A stretch of 64,000 nucleotides of DNA from Janthinobacterium psychrotolerans (GCF_001677885.1 NZ_LOCQ01000053.1:124001-188000); one strand, 5' to 3'. Shown: positions 26,674 to 36,910, counted from the stretch's first letter. Made by a program: numbers and translations. The notes: generated by a model from the letters alone, not told the origin.

Positions 26674-26707
26674 GAATATTTCATCGCAAAATATACATGA
26701 AATATTC
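26674..26707. promoter_or_regulatory. Inverted-repeat operator candidate upstream of glmS and the Lrp gene
   Basis: GAATATTTCAT (26674-26684) and ATGAAATATTC (26697-26707) are perfect 11-bp inverted repeats 12 bp apart. Shorter relatives (ATGAATTT, TTATTTCATG) continue toward glmS. The AT-rich, roughly helical-turn spacing fits Lrp-type binding. Confidence 0.6.
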
Positions 26708-26795
26708 AATCAAAAATACATGAATTTAGAAAGCTTATTTCATGCGCTCTGCATTAGCATGCGTGCATTAGTTAATTTTCAATTCGAGGTTTCTC

Positions 26796-28625
26796 ATGTG
26801 CGGCATTGTCGGCGCGGTAGCGCAACGTAATATCACCCCCATCCTGGTCGAAGGCCTGAAGCGCCTGGAATACCGCGGCTACGATTCCTGCGGCATCGCG
26901 CTGCATACCGACGGCCGCTTGCAGCGTTCGCGCTCGACCGCGCGCGTGGCCGAGCTGGAAAAGCAGATCGCCGAAGAAGGCATCAGCGGCTTCACGGGCA
27001 TCGCCCACACGCGCTGGGCCACGCATGGCGCCCCGGTGTCGTTCAATGCCCACCCGCATTTTTCGCCGAACGAAGAAAATCCGCGCGTGGCCCTGGTGCA
27101 TAACGGCATTATCGAGAACCATGACGAACTGCGTGCCGAACTGACGGCCCTCGGTTATGTGTTCCAGAGCCAGACCGATACCGAAGTCATCGCCCACCTG
27201 GTCGAGCACATGTACAACGGCGACCTGTTCGAGACCGTGCAACAAGCCGTCAAGCGCCTCGACGGCGCTTATGCGATCGCCGTTTTCTGCCGCGACGAAC
27301 CGCACCGCGTGGTTGCCGCCCGCCAGGGTTCGCCGCTGATCGTCGGCCTGGGCGAGGGTGAAAACTTTGTCGCTTCCGACGCCATGGCGCTGGCCGGCAC
27401 CACCAGCCAGATTATCTACCTGGAAGAAGGCGACGTGGTCGACCTGCAACTGTCGCGCGTGTGGATCGTCGACGTCGACGGCAAGCCGGTCGAGCGCGAA
27501 GTGAAAACCGTGCACGCCCACACCGGTGCGGCCGAACTGGGTCCGTATCGCCACTATATGCAGAAAGAAATCTTCGAGCAGCCGCGCGCCATCGGCGACA
27601 CGCTCGAAGGCGTGACGGGCATCATGCCCGAGCTGTTCGGCGACGACGCCCATAAAATCTTCAAGCAGATCGACCGCGTGCTGATCCTGGCCTGCGGCAC
27701 CAGCTCGTATGCCGGCATGACCGCCAAATACTGGATCGAATCGATCGCCAAAGTACCGGTCAGCGTGGAAGTGGCCAGCGAATACCGCTACCGCGACAGC
27801 GTGCCGCACCCGAATACCCTGATCGTCACCATTTCGCAAAGCGGCGAAACGGCCGACACCCTGGCCGCCCTGAAACATGCGCGCAGCCTGGGCATGCACC
27901 ACACGCTGACGATCTGCAACGTGGCCACCAGCGCCATGGTGCGTGAATGCGCGCTGGCCTACATCACCCGCGCCGGCGTGGAAGTGGGCGTCGCCTCGAC
28001 CAAGGCCTTCACCACCCAGCTGGCCGGCCTGTTCCTGCTGACCTTGTGCCTGGCGCAAGTCAACGGCCACCTGAGCGAAGAAGACGAAGCGGCCCACCTG
28101 AAAGCCATGCGTCACCTGCCGGTGGCGATCGCTTCGGTACTGGCGCTGGAACCGCAGATCATCGCCTGGTCCGAAGAATTCGCCCGCAAGGAAAACGCCC
28201 TTTTCCTCGGCCGTGGCATGCACTACCCGATCGCCCTGGAAGGCGCGCTGAAGCTGAAGGAAATTTCCTATATTCACGCCGAAGCCTACCCTGCCGGTGA
28301 ACTGAAACACGGCCCGCTGGCCCTGGTAACCAATGAAATGCCGGTCGTCACCATCGCCCCGAACGACGCCCTGATCGAAAAACTGAAGTCGAACATGCAG
28401 GAAGTGCGCGCCCGCGGCGGCCAGCTGTACGTCTTCGCCGACGTCGACTCGCACATCAGCTCGGGCGAAGGCCTGCACGTGATCCGCCTGCCGGAACACT
28501 ACGGCGTGCTGTCCCCGATCCTGCACGTGGTGGCGCTGCAATTGCTGGCGTATCACACGGCGCTGGCGCGCGGCACCGATGTCGACAAGCCACGCAATCT
28601 GGCAAAATCGGTGACGGTCGAGTAA
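26796..28625 (+). CDS. glmS: Glutamine-fructose-6-phosphate aminotransferase (isomerising) GlmS
   Basis: A 609-residue enzyme forming glucosamine-6-phosphate from fructose-6-phosphate and glutamine, the entry to amino-sugar synthesis. After Met removal the nucleophile Cys2 starts the glutaminase domain (CGIVGAVAQ), with HTRWATHG further in. Two sugar-isomerase domains follow from about residue 285 ([20 protein letters not shown]), and the protein ends in the conserved [13 protein letters not shown]. Length and motifs are complete. It is not directly adjacent to glmU: the repeat array and the Lrp-type gene intervene. Confidence 0.97.
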   Translation: MCGIVGAVAQRNITPILVEGLKRLEYRGYDSCGIALHTDGRLQRSRSTARVAELEKQIAEEGISGFTGIAHTRWATHGAPVSFNAHPHFSPNEENPRVALVHNGIIENHDELRAELTALGYVFQSQTDTEVIAHLVEHMYNGDLFETVQQAVKRLDGAYAIAVFCRDEPHRVVAARQGSPLIVGLGEGENFVASDAMALAGTTSQIIYLEEGDVVDLQLSRVWIVDVDGKPVEREVKTVHAHTGAAELGPYRHYMQKEIFEQPRAIGDTLEGVTGIMPELFGDDAHKIFKQIDRVLILACGTSSYAGMTAKYWIESIAKVPVSVEVASEYRYRDSVPHPNTLIVTISQSGETADTLAALKHARSLGMHHTLTICNVATSAMVRECALAYITRAGVEVGVASTKAFTTQLAGLFLLTLCLAQVNGHLSEEDEAAHLKAMRHLPVAIASVLALEPQIIAWSEEFARKENALFLGRGMHYPIALEGALKLKEISYIHAEAYPAGELKHGPLALVTNEMPVVTIAPNDALIEKLKSNMQEVRARGGQLYVFADVDSHISSGEGLHVIRLPEHYGVLSPILHVVALQLLAYHTALARGTDVDKPRNLAKSVTVE

Positions 28626-28635
28626 GGTTTTACCG

Positions 28636-28695
28636 GACGAGACGCGCGAGCATGCGCGTTTCGTCGATTGCCGCCAGGCGCGCAATGCGCCTGGC
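28636..28695. terminator. Two hairpins downstream of glmS
   Basis: GACGAGACGCGC/GCGCGTTTCGTC (28636-28665) is followed by GCCAGGCGC/GCGCCTGGC (28673-28695), between the convergent glmS and P450 genes. Neither has a clear T-run, so Rho-independent termination is uncertain; they may block 3' exonucleases. Confidence 0.5.
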
Positions 28696-28731
28696 AGGTT
28701 TCTGATCTTGCATGCATTGCCGGTCCGTTTT

Positions 28732-30132
28732 TCAACTGAGCGTATTTGACCGCTCCCGCAGCCGCATGCGCAAGCCCAGCGGCGACATCGTAAATCCCAT
28801 CAGCTCAAGTGGCTCCTTGCCATCTTGCGTATCGATGGCAACCATCTCGAAACTTCCCAGCAGCATCGCGCAAGCGACCTTGATTTCCAGCAGCGCCAGA
28901 TAGCGTCCGGGGCAGGTGCGCGGGCCGGCGCCGAAGGGCATCGTCAGCGGCTGTTCGCTGGCGCCGCCCCCCTGCCCCAGCCAGCGGCCCGGGTCGAAAT
29001 CGCTGCCGGGCGGCACATCGTGATGCTGGCGCATCACGCACCACAGCAGGCCGCCTTTCGGTACCGCCACGTCGCCCACCACGCTGTCGCGCAGGGCCTC
29101 CAATGGGATAAACGGCGTGGGCGGTTTCAGGCGCAGCGCTTCGCGCGCGCAGGCGTCGAGATAGTCCAGCGCATTGATCTGTTCGATGGTGAATTGCTCC
29201 GGGTCGGGCGCCACGCGCAGCACTTCCTCGCGCGCGCGCCGCAGCGCCAGCGGATTGCTGTGCAGTAAATACAGCAGCCAGCACAGCGCGCTGCCGGTGG
29301 TGTCTTCGCCGGCCAGCAGCAGGGTGGCGACATTGCCGGCCACGCTGCTGTCGTCAATGCTGTGGCCATCGTCTTGCGCCGCGCACAGCATCGCTTCGAG
29401 CAGGTTGGCCGGATGCTGGCGGCGTGCCGGGTCGGCGGCCAGGCGCGCGCGGGCGGCGGCGATCAGTTCGTCGACGGCGACGCGCAGCGCGGCCACGCTG
29501 GCGTCGACCGCACGCTCGCGCGCCAGTGATACGTAGCGCCAGTATGGAAACGGCGCCATCGAGCGGCGCGCCAGACCGGCCAGGATGACGGCCATGTGCC
29601 GCTGCAGCGCGTGTTCGCCATGTTCGATGGTGTTGATCTCGATGCCGAACGCCAGGCCGGCGATGATGTCGATGCTGTAGCATTTCAGATCAATCGCCAG
29701 GTCGATCTGGTGATCGTCGCGCGCGGCCTGGCGCCAGCGTTCGCGCAGGCGCAGGCCGGTTGCCACCAATGCCGGAAAATATGCCTTGACGGCGTGTGGC
29801 GCCAGCGCCGCCATGACCATGCGGCGCTGCGCGCGCCAGGCGTCGCCTTCGGCCAGCAGCAGGCCGTGGCGGTCGTCCATCTCGAGCGCCACTTGCGCCG
29901 TGGCCGACGGGCGGCGAAAGCCGTCGGGACGCTCGCGCAGCACGCTGGCGATCAGCGCCGGGTCGGCCAGCACCAGCACCGGCGTGGTGGCAAAGCGCAT
30001 GGCGAACAGCGGGCCGTAGCGTCGCGCCCACGCTTCGACCTGGCGGTGCATGCGGGTGGGCGACAGTTGCGGCAGGTTGCCCAGCAGCGGCCACGGGCGT
30101 GGTCCGGGCAGGTCGGCAAGGTGGCGTGGCAT
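28732..30132 (-). CDS. Cytochrome P450
   Basis: A 466-residue soluble P450. The I-helix motif is AGEDTT, the K-helix ExxR is in EALRLKPP, and the haem-binding loop FGAGPRTCPGRYLA places the thiolate Cys near residue 407. A proline-rich start (LPGPRPWPLLGNLPQL) resembles eukaryote-like/CYP4-type bacterial P450s; no membrane anchor is seen. ATG 30132 has AGGAGAG eight bases upstream; an earlier in-frame start is less likely. No ferredoxin or reductase gene is adjacent, so its redox partner and substrate are unknown. It is divergent from an AraC-type gene that may regulate it. Confidence 0.92.
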   Translation of the reverse strand: MPRHLADLPGPRPWPLLGNLPQLSPTRMHRQVEAWARRYGPLFAMRFATTPVLVLADPALIASVLRERPDGFRRPSATAQVALEMDDRHGLLLAEGDAWRAQRRMVMAALAPHAVKAYFPALVATGLRLRERWRQAARDDHQIDLAIDLKCYSIDIIAGLAFGIEINTIEHGEHALQRHMAVILAGLARRSMAPFPYWRYVSLARERAVDASVAALRVAVDELIAAARARLAADPARRQHPANLLEAMLCAAQDDGHSIDDSSVAGNVATLLLAGEDTTGSALCWLLYLLHSNPLALRRAREEVLRVAPDPEQFTIEQINALDYLDACAREALRLKPPTPFIPLEALRDSVVGDVAVPKGGLLWCVMRQHHDVPPGSDFDPGRWLGQGGGASEQPLTMPFGAGPRTCPGRYLALLEIKVACAMLLGSFEMVAIDTQDGKEPLELMGFTMSPLGLRMRLRERSNTLS

Positions 30133-30227
30133 GCATCTCTCCTGTAGTGGCATGCGCCCACTGTGCCGCCGTGCGGCATCGGCGTCTTGAACGTTTGCGA
30201 CAAGCCGGCGCCGGGTTAGAATTGCCT

Positions 30228-31076
30228 ATGCCCCATCCTGCCGCCACGCGTCTGCTCGTGCCCCCTTGTGCGCTGTCATCGTGCGTACGCGCCATCGTTA
30301 CGCGCAGCACGGTGGCGTCGCCGTTGACCGATCCGCGCGACCGCTACAACCACTCGCCCGCCACGCCGCTGTGCACCATCGCCTGGTTCATCGAGGGCGA
30401 GGGCGAACTGGTGGTGCCTGCCGGTTTGCCGGTGCCCGCCGTGCCGGTGCGCGCCGTGTTTGCAGGCCCGCAAACCCAGCCCACCACCAGCTGGAATCCC
30501 GGCCCCGTGCGCCTGTTCATGGTGATGTTCTATCCGCCGGCGCTGCAGGCCATCAGCGGCATCGCCATCGCCGACTGGGTCGATCGCTGGGCGGCGGTGG
30601 ATGATGTGCTGGGGCCGCGATGGAGCGCGCTGTCGGAGGCAGTGTTGAGTGCGCCCGACGATGCGGCGCGCTTGCTGGCGCTGGAGGCGTGCTTGTCGCC
30701 CTGGTGGCAGTCGGCCAGGCCCAGGGGGCCCGGTGCGCTGGCCGGCGACTGGGTGCGCCAACTGGCGTGGCAGGCGGCCGATACGGCGCTGGGGCGCGGC
30801 GTACGCAATGTCGAGCGGCGCATCAAGGCGCGCGCGGGGCAGTCGATGCGCAGCCTGCTGCGGCTGCGCCGCGCCGAGCAGGCGTTTTTCGAGGCGCGCG
30901 CCAGGTCGCTGGACGGCGCGGTGAACCTGGCGGATGTGGCCGCGCAAGGCGGCTATGCGGACCAGGCGCACTTGTGCCGCGAGGTGCGCGATATCACCGG
31001 CCACAGCCCGGGCAAATTCCTGCGCCTGCTGCAGTCCGGTGACGAGAGCTACTGGATTTACCGCATCTGGCTGTAG
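30228..31076 (+). CDS. AraC-family transcriptional regulator
   Basis: A 282-residue regulator. The N-terminal part (residues 1-150) resembles effector domains of the DUF6597-like AraC group. The C-terminal helix-turn-helix region spans about 185-275 (LLRLRRAEQAFFEARA, then VNLADVAAQGGYADQAHLCREVRDITGHSPGKF). The open frame extends upstream to 30099, but that part runs antisense through the P450 start; ATG 30228 is chosen. It is divergent from the P450 gene across 95 bp, so local regulation is plausible. Confidence 0.85.
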   Translation: MPHPAATRLLVPPCALSSCVRAIVTRSTVASPLTDPRDRYNHSPATPLCTIAWFIEGEGELVVPAGLPVPAVPVRAVFAGPQTQPTTSWNPGPVRLFMVMFYPPALQAISGIAIADWVDRWAAVDDVLGPRWSALSEAVLSAPDDAARLLALEACLSPWWQSARPRGPGALAGDWVRQLAWQAADTALGRGVRNVERRIKARAGQSMRSLLRLRRAEQAFFEARARSLDGAVNLADVAAQGGYADQAHLCREVRDITGHSPGKFLRLLQSGDESYWIYRIWL

Positions 31077-31083
31077 GCTCGCA

Positions 31084-32712
31084 TCACGCCGCCCGCAGCG
31101 CCAGCGTGGTTTTCCTTGCCGCCATGCGCGGCGCATCGCCGGCCAGCGCCTGCGCTTCGCCTGCGTCGAGCTGGAAGCGCTGCACCAGTTGCGCCAGCAT
31201 CGCCGCCTGGTCCTGCATGCTGGCCGCGGCGGCGGCCGCCTGTTCCACCAGCGCCGCGTTTTGCTGGGTGACGGCATCCATTTCATTGATCGCCTGGTTG
31301 ACGTGGCCGATGCCGGTGCTTTGTTCCTGCGAGGCGGCGCTGATGGCGGCCATGATCTCGGTCACGCGCGACACGCTGGAGACGACTTGATCCATCGTCA
31401 CGCCCGCTTCCGCCACCAAAGTGCTGCCGACCTTGATGCTGTCGACCGAGTTGCCGATCAAGACCTTGATCTCCTTGGCGGCCTCGGCGCTGCGATGCGC
31501 CAGGCTGCGCACTTCCGACGCCACCACCGCAAAGCCGCGGCCCTGTTCGCCGGCGCGCGCCGCTTCCACCGCTGCATTCAAGGCCAGGATATTGGTCTGG
31601 AAGGCGATGCCGTCGATCACGCCGATAATGTCGACGATGCGCGTGGCCGAGGCATTGATGGTGTCCATCGTCTGCACCACGCGCGAGACGACTTGCCCGC
31701 CCTTCTCGGCCACGCTGGCGGCCGACAGCACCAGGGTATTGGCCTGCTGTGCGTTGACAGCGTTCTGGTTGACGGTGGAGGTCAGTTCCTCCATCGAGGC
31801 GGCCGTCTCTTCGAGCGAACTGGCCTGGCTTTCCGTGCGGGCCGACAAATCGCTGTTGCCGGTGGCAATTTCAGCCGAGGCCAGCGCGATGGTGTTGGCG
31901 CTGCGGCGGATCTCGCCGATGGTGTCGGCCAGCTGGTTCTGCATGGTCTGCATGCCGAACAGGATGCTGCTGTCATCCCCCTTGACGGTCTCCAGGGGGC
32001 CGCTCAGGTTGCCGCTGGCAATGCGCGAGGCGGCCTGCCGGACGGTGCCCGGGTCGCCGCCGATGGTGGCGCGCAGGCTGCGGTTGACCAGGGTGACCAG
32101 CAGCGCCAGCGCCAGCGAGACCACCGCCAGCACAATCGCCGCTTCCAGCAGTTCCTGCTTGAAGGCATCGTTGATATCATCCATGTAGACACCGGTGATC
32201 AGATCCCACTCCCACGGCGCGTAGCGCATCACATGCGACACCTTGGGCAGAACCTTGGTGCCGCCCGGGCGTGCCCACACGTAATACACATAGCCGGTAC
32301 CGCTGGCGCTGGCGCCCGCTTCGGCGATATGGCGGTACAGATAGTAGCCATTGGAATCCTTGAAGCCGCTCATGTCCTTGCCATTGTTTTGCGGCGCGAA
32401 CGGATTCATCAGCGAAATCATGTTCTTGTTGGTAATCGCGGTATAGCCGCCGCCGCTGAAGCGCAGCGACTTGACGGCGGCGATCGCCTGCTTCTGTGCC
32501 TCATCCTTGCTCAGGGTGCCGCTTTTGGTCTGCTCGTCAAAATGCTTCACGAGGCTGTGCGCCACTTCGTTCACATTGCTCAGGTCCTTGCGCCGCTCAT
32601 CGAGGCGCAACTCGCGGGTCTGTACCGCGCTGTAGATAAAAATGATCACAATGCACAGCAGGCTGGCGACCAGCGGCAGCCAGAGTTTTTGTTGAAACGA
32701 AAGCTTATTCAT
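31084..32712 (-). CDS. Methyl-accepting chemotaxis protein with single-Cache periplasmic domain
   Basis: A 542-residue transmembrane receptor: first helix about residues 11-31, then a periplasmic sCache-type domain (about 45-190, [21 protein letters not shown]...[14 protein letters not shown]). A second helix (about 190-212) leads to HAMP and the signalling hairpin ([32 protein letters not shown]). There is no C-terminal NWETF-type tether. Start 32712 ([11 protein letters not shown]) is preferred over an upstream start at 32829, whose extension lacks receptor character. Single-Cache receptors of this form often bind small carboxylates; the ligand here is unknown. Confidence 0.92.
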   Translation of the reverse strand: MNKLSFQQKLWLPLVASLLCIVIIFIYSAVQTRELRLDERRKDLSNVNEVAHSLVKHFDEQTKSGTLSKDEAQKQAIAAVKSLRFSGGGYTAITNKNMISLMNPFAPQNNGKDMSGFKDSNGYYLYRHIAEAGASASGTGYVYYVWARPGGTKVLPKVSHVMRYAPWEWDLITGVYMDDINDAFKQELLEAAIVLAVVSLALALLVTLVNRSLRATIGGDPGTVRQAASRIASGNLSGPLETVKGDDSSILFGMQTMQNQLADTIGEIRRSANTIALASAEIATGNSDLSARTESQASSLEETAASMEELTSTVNQNAVNAQQANTLVLSAASVAEKGGQVVSRVVQTMDTINASATRIVDIIGVIDGIAFQTNILALNAAVEAARAGEQGRGFAVVASEVRSLAHRSAEAAKEIKVLIGNSVDSIKVGSTLVAEAGVTMDQVVSSVSRVTEIMAAISAASQEQSTGIGHVNQAINEMDAVTQQNAALVEQAAAAAASMQDQAAMLAQLVQRFQLDAGEAQALAGDAPRMAARKTTLALRAA

Positions 32713-32916
32713 CAAGGAACTTTTCAAAGGAGAGATCGGCCGTTGCCTGCAGGGGCGGTGGCAAGAGGGGATGTCGCAGGGGCGAGGCAACACAGGAATT
32801 ACAGCAAAAGAAACGATTCTTAAATGCAATTAAAATTGTTGCTTAGTATAGTTGCTTTCTATTCAGCAAAAAACACTATAAAGTGGTATGGTTTGTTGCC
32901 AAATACGGTCTAATCG

Positions 32917-33810
32917 ATGGACAAGCTTGTTGCGATGCAGGTATTTATTACCACGGTAGCCTGCGGCAGCCAGTCGGCCGCCGCCCAGAAACTGGGCTTG
33001 TCGCGCCCTGTCGTGTCGCGCTACCTGGGCGAACTGGAGGACTGGGCCGGCGCGCGCCTGCTGCACCGCACTACCCGCAGGCTGAGCCTGACGGATGCCG
33101 GCATGGAGGCGCTGGCGCGCTGCCGCCAGTTGCTGGAGATGGCGAAAAGCATACAGTTGTCGGTGGGCGAACCGAGCGGCGTGCCGCGCGGCAGGCTGCG
33201 CATCACCGCCAGCACCACCCTCGGGCGCTCGGTGCTGACCAATATGATCGCGCAATTCGTGGAGCTCTACCCCGGCGTCGGCGTCGACATGCTGCTGTCC
33301 GACCAGACCGTCAGCCTGGTCGACGAGCGCATCGACCTTGCCATCCGCATCACCAATACCCTGGGTCCGAACGTGGTGGCCAGGAAGCTGGCGCAATGCC
33401 GGGTCCTGCTGTGCGCTGCGCCCGCCTATCTGCAGCGCCGCGCCGCACCGCGCCATGTCGAGGAACTGAGCGAGCACAATTGCCTGCTGCATTCTTTCTA
33501 TGGCAAAAGCACATGGACTTTTCGCTGCGGCGGCGAGGAACTGGCGGTGCCCGTCACGGGCAACCTCAGCGCCAATGATGCGGCCGCCATCGAACAGGCG
33601 GTGCTGTACGGCGCCGGCCTGGCCATGCTGCCGGCCTACATGGCCTTGCCGCTGATCGACAAGGGCGCGCTGGTGGCCCTGCTGCCGGAATGCGAAGCGA
33701 TGCCGATGGACATCTACGCCATCTACGCCACCCGCAAGAACATGCCGGTGGCGCTCAGCAAGCTGATCGAGTTTCTCGAGAGCCGTTTCAAGCAGGCGCG
33801 GCTGGGTTGA
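32917..33810 (+). CDS. LysR-family transcriptional regulator
   Basis: A 297-residue LysR protein with N-terminal winged helix (MQVFITTVACGSQSAAAQKLGLSRPVVSRYLGELE, residues 7-41) and effector domain from about 90. It is of the type often annotated as controlling small oxidoreductase genes. It is convergent with the PPOX-type gene (2-bp gap) and divergent from the Cache chemoreceptor; its target is not evident. Confidence 0.9.
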   Translation: MDKLVAMQVFITTVACGSQSAAAQKLGLSRPVVSRYLGELEDWAGARLLHRTTRRLSLTDAGMEALARCRQLLEMAKSIQLSVGEPSGVPRGRLRITASTTLGRSVLTNMIAQFVELYPGVGVDMLLSDQTVSLVDERIDLAIRITNTLGPNVVARKLAQCRVLLCAAPAYLQRRAAPRHVEELSEHNCLLHSFYGKSTWTFRCGGEELAVPVTGNLSANDAAAIEQAVLYGAGLAMLPAYMALPLIDKGALVALLPECEAMPMDIYAIYATRKNMPVALSKLIEFLESRFKQARLG

Positions 33811-33812
33811 AG

Positions 33813-34415
33813 TCAATACAGCTGGCCGCGCATCGCCGTGTCATAGCCCTCGTCCATGGCCTGCGCCGCGCCGCTGTCGGCGCCGGTGATGGCCGCCACG
33901 AGCTCGCCCGGCGACGGCAGGGCCTTGCGGTCCAGCCGGGCTTCTTCTGTCCACAGCTTCGCGCGGTTGATGGCTTTGCCGCAGTGGAACAGCACTTCAT
34001 CGAGCTTTACCACGACGGCGGTCTTCGGCAGGCGTGCGCCTTCGGCCAGCGCCTGCAGCAGTTCCGGATGCGTCGAAATGGCCGCATGGCCGTTGATGCG
34101 CATGAATATTTCCAGGCCCGGAAACAGGAACAGCATGCCGATCCGGTCATCCTGCTGCAGATTGGTCAGCGAGGCGATGCGGTTGTTGCCGGGCCAGTCG
34201 GCAAAGGCGACCGTCTTGCTGTCCAGCGCATGCACGAAACCCGCTGCGCCGCCGCGCGGCGAGGCGTCGAGGCCGTCGGCGCTGCCGCTGGCCAGGCAAA
34301 AGAAGGTCGCCGCTTTCAAATAGCTCAGGTGAAACGGCAGCAGATGGTCGAGCACGGCCTTGACGATCATCTCGGACGGCGGGGCGTACAGTTCACTTAA
34401 ATTGACGTTGGTCAT
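33813..34415 (-). CDS. Pyridoxamine 5'-phosphate oxidase-family (FMN-binding split-barrel) protein
   Basis: A 200-residue protein of the PPOX-like flavin-binding fold. Visible pieces are FFCLASGSADGLDASPRGG, FADWPGNNRIASLTNLQQDDRIGMLFLFPG and IFMRINGHAAIS, a set found in small FMN-dependent oxidoreductases rather than in true PdxH. Substrate unknown. The AraC-type gene at 34508 is divergent (92-bp gap) and is its most likely local regulator. Confidence 0.85.
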   Translation of the reverse strand: MTNVNLSELYAPPSEMIVKAVLDHLLPFHLSYLKAATFFCLASGSADGLDASPRGGAAGFVHALDSKTVAFADWPGNNRIASLTNLQQDDRIGMLFLFPGLEIFMRINGHAAISTHPELLQALAEGARLPKTAVVVKLDEVLFHCGKAINRAKLWTEEARLDRKALPSPGELVAAITGADSGAAQAMDEGYDTAMRGQLY

Positions 34416-34507
34416 GTTTTATCCTGGAGGCGGTGATGATCACCACCATAGCGCCGAAAGCGTGGCGCTGCTAAGCTGGAATAGCCAATCAATAGCTCAA
34501 GCACGCC

Positions 34508-35329
34508 ATGCCCACTGCCGCCCCGCTCGTTCCACTTGCCCCGCTTGAAATCAAGCTGCATCACGCCGTGACCATGGCCGATGGCGAGCCGCCCCTGATC
34601 GCCGTCACCGGCAAGGAAAGCGTGCCGCGCGAGTCGGCCCCGCACAGCCATCCGCCGGGCCAGCTGCTGGGCCTGTTTTCGGGCCTGCTGACGGTGCGCA
34701 CCGATGCCGGCGCCTGGACCATTCCCACCACGCACGCCGTCTGGATACCGTCCTCGTGCACGCATGCGGCCAGGTCGCATGGTCCATTTTCGGGCTGGGC
34801 CGTATATGTGGCGCCCGAGCGCTGCGCCGCGCTGCCGCAGCAGCCCTGCGCGATCGCGGTGTCGGGGCTGCTGCGCGAAGCGGTGCTGCGCGCGGCGCAG
34901 TGGGAAGTGGCGCCTTTGGACCGCGCCCGCGCGCAGGTGGCGCAAGTGCTATTGGATGAAATCGCCACCGCGCCGATCGATGCGCCGGGCTTGAGCCTGC
35001 CACGCGAAGCGCGCCTGCTGCGCATCGCCAGCGCCCTGATCGCCGACCCGGCCGATGCGCGCACGCTGGAGCAATGGGCAGCCTGGGCCAACCTGGCGCC
35101 GCGCACCCTGAGCCGGCGCTTTGCCGTCGAGACCGGCATGAGTCTGACGGCCTGGCGCCAGCGCGTGCGCCTGCTGCGATCGCTGGAACTGCTGGCCGGC
35201 GGCTTGCCCGTGACGACGGTGGCGTTTGATCTGGGCTACGACAATGTCAGCGCCTTTATCGCCCTGTTCCGGCGCACCTTCGGCACCACGCCGGGGCGGT
35301 ATTTTGCGCCTGCAGCGGCTGCTATCTGA
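34508..35329 (+). CDS. AraC-family regulator with cupin-type N-terminal domain
   Basis: A 273-residue regulator. The cupin-like sensing domain (residues 35-105, HSHPPGQLLGLFSGLLTVRT) precedes two helix-turn-helix motifs (about 175-265; TLEQWAAWANLAPRTLSRRFAVETGMS, then DLGYDNVSAFIALFRRTFGTTPGRYF). Its last eight bases overlap the end of convergent hipA. It is divergent from the PPOX-type gene. Confidence 0.9.
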   Translation: MPTAAPLVPLAPLEIKLHHAVTMADGEPPLIAVTGKESVPRESAPHSHPPGQLLGLFSGLLTVRTDAGAWTIPTTHAVWIPSSCTHAARSHGPFSGWAVYVAPERCAALPQQPCAIAVSGLLREAVLRAAQWEVAPLDRARAQVAQVLLDEIATAPIDAPGLSLPREARLLRIASALIADPADARTLEQWAAWANLAPRTLSRRFAVETGMSLTAWRQRVRLLRSLELLAGGLPVTTVAFDLGYDNVSAFIALFRRTFGTTPGRYFAPAAAAI

Positions 35330-36587
35330 CGACCGGCGCCATGCGCAACTTTGCCAGCATCGTTTGCAAGCGCTGTTGCATGTTGGCGCGCAAGGCGGCA
35401 TCGAGCAGCGGTGCGATATCCGCGTAGCCATCCTCGATGCGTTTCAAGAGGGCATCGAAATGGTCTGATGCGTCCGCATGGGTGGCGAAGCCGAAACGCA
35501 GGTAGTCCTGCAGCATCGCCTCGCGCGTGATGTCGTGGCGGCCGGCGCTCACTTGCATGACCAGCACGCCGGGATCGTCTTGCGTATCCGGCACGACATC
35601 GAAGGCGGGTGACAGGCGCCAGCGTTGCTGATCGAGGTCGAACAGCACGGCGTGGTTGCGCGGATGATCGTCGCTATTGCCGACCACGCCGTTGAACACC
35701 ATGCGGCCAAATAGTTCGATGCCGTCTTCCGGCGGCGCGCCGATGCGCTTGAGCTCTTCGGCCAGGCGCGGATAACTGGCGCCGCTGCTGTCGGCCGCTT
35801 CCACCGGTGGATACTGCACTTGCAGCAGGGACGCGGCGCTGACGGTCATGATGCGTTGCGCGCCGCGCCGGTCGAAGCGCAGGATGCGCAGCACGCTGCG
35901 CCCGATGCCCAGCCGATGGTGGCGCGTGTCGGCGAAACGCAGGCCGGCCCTTCTGCCCCACTGCATCGTGGCATGCTCAAGCAGCGCCAGGTCGACCGTA
36001 TCGGTCATCAGGCCCGGCTTCACCAGCCAGTAGTCGTTGCCGTCCTGTACCGTGGCTTTCGGCCGGGCGCCGCCCATGCTGGGCGTGGCAAACAGGCGCT
36101 TGCGCAAGAGACCGTCGATGGCCGGTTTGGCTTGCGCAATCGCCAGCACTTCCTGCACCAGCGCATCGAGGCGGTGCAGCCGGGGGCTGGCCAGTTTCGC
36201 GACATGCGGTTTGCGCGACTCTCCGACCGCCAGTGCGCCCCAGCGGTCGCCATTGCCGGACAGGCGCAAAAAGTCGATGGCCGTGGCGTGTACACCCAGC
36301 TGGTGTTCCCGGCGTATCAGCATCTGCCCCCAGGAGTCCGGGCTGGCGTCGCGCAGCACGTCGTGCAAGCCGTCATAACGCTGCGCCGGGTAGTCCACGC
36401 CGGGAACGAAAGGCAGGTTGACCGGATCGATGGCCCAGGACAATCCCGCTTCGACATAGCTGGGCGCATAGCGGAAGCTGCCGCTGCCGGCATGCGCATC
36501 GGGCAGGTAGCGGCCGGCCACCACCCACTCGCCATTGTCGGGGCGTTGCAAGTAGACGAACAGCGGGCGCTCAGAAGTAGTCATCAT
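35322..36587 (-). CDS. hipA: HipA-family serine/threonine kinase toxin
   Basis: A 421-residue HipA-type kinase. The central region has GGARPKATVQDGNDYWLVKPG (nucleotide-binding N-lobe) and the catalytic block NGVVGNSDDHPRNHAVLFD, with SPAFDVVP serving as the DFD/DFG equivalent. E. coli HipA phosphorylates glutamyl-tRNA synthetase; the target here is unknown. The gene overlaps upstream hipB by 17 bp, so the two are translated as a toxin-antitoxin unit. The product lacks obvious truncation and all kinase motifs seem present. Confidence 0.88.
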   Translation of the reverse strand: MMTTSERPLFVYLQRPDNGEWVVAGRYLPDAHAGSGSFRYAPSYVEAGLSWAIDPVNLPFVPGVDYPAQRYDGLHDVLRDASPDSWGQMLIRREHQLGVHATAIDFLRLSGNGDRWGALAVGESRKPHVAKLASPRLHRLDALVQEVLAIAQAKPAIDGLLRKRLFATPSMGGARPKATVQDGNDYWLVKPGLMTDTVDLALLEHATMQWGRRAGLRFADTRHHRLGIGRSVLRILRFDRRGAQRIMTVSAASLLQVQYPPVEAADSSGASYPRLAEELKRIGAPPEDGIELFGRMVFNGVVGNSDDHPRNHAVLFDLDQQRWRLSPAFDVVPDTQDDPGVLVMQVSAGRHDITREAMLQDYLRFGFATHADASDHFDALLKRIEDGYADIAPLLDAALRANMQQRLQTMLAKLRMAPVVR

Positions 36588-36900
36588 CGCCCTCCTTCAA
36601 GCCTGGCCGGCTGCGCATTGCCGGGCTGTCCATCTGCCACAGCGCCACCTCGAGTTCCGGTGCGGCCATGCCGAGCATGCCGAGCACGTGGAAGGCGGCC
36701 AGGAACAGGCCGACGTTGACGGACGCTTCGCCGCGCTCCATGCGCTGCAGGGTCGGATGTGAAATGTCGAGACGGGCGCACAGGTCGCGCGCCGTGATGT
36801 TTTGCTGTACCCGCTGCTTGCGCACGCACTGGCCCCAGGTGCGCAGCCGTTCGTTGACGAGGGTGGGCATGGTATCGGGGCTGCGCAGGCGTTTTGTCAT
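36571..36900 (-). CDS. hipB: HipB-like antitoxin, XRE-family HTH
   Basis: A 109-residue helix-turn-helix protein (RVQQNITARDLCARLDISHPTLQRMERGEASVN, residues about 30-62). It precedes and overlaps hipA, the standard order with the antitoxin first. It should bind HipA and repress its own promoter. It ends in an acidic tail (EGDDDYF). The upstream 148 bp is very AT-rich with inverted repeats suitable as operators. Confidence 0.85.
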   Translation of the reverse strand: MTKRLRSPDTMPTLVNERLRTWGQCVRKQRVQQNITARDLCARLDISHPTLQRMERGEASVNVGLFLAAFHVLGMLGMAAPELEVALWQMDSPAMRSRPGLKEGDDDYF

Positions 36901-36910
36901 GATTGAAGAA

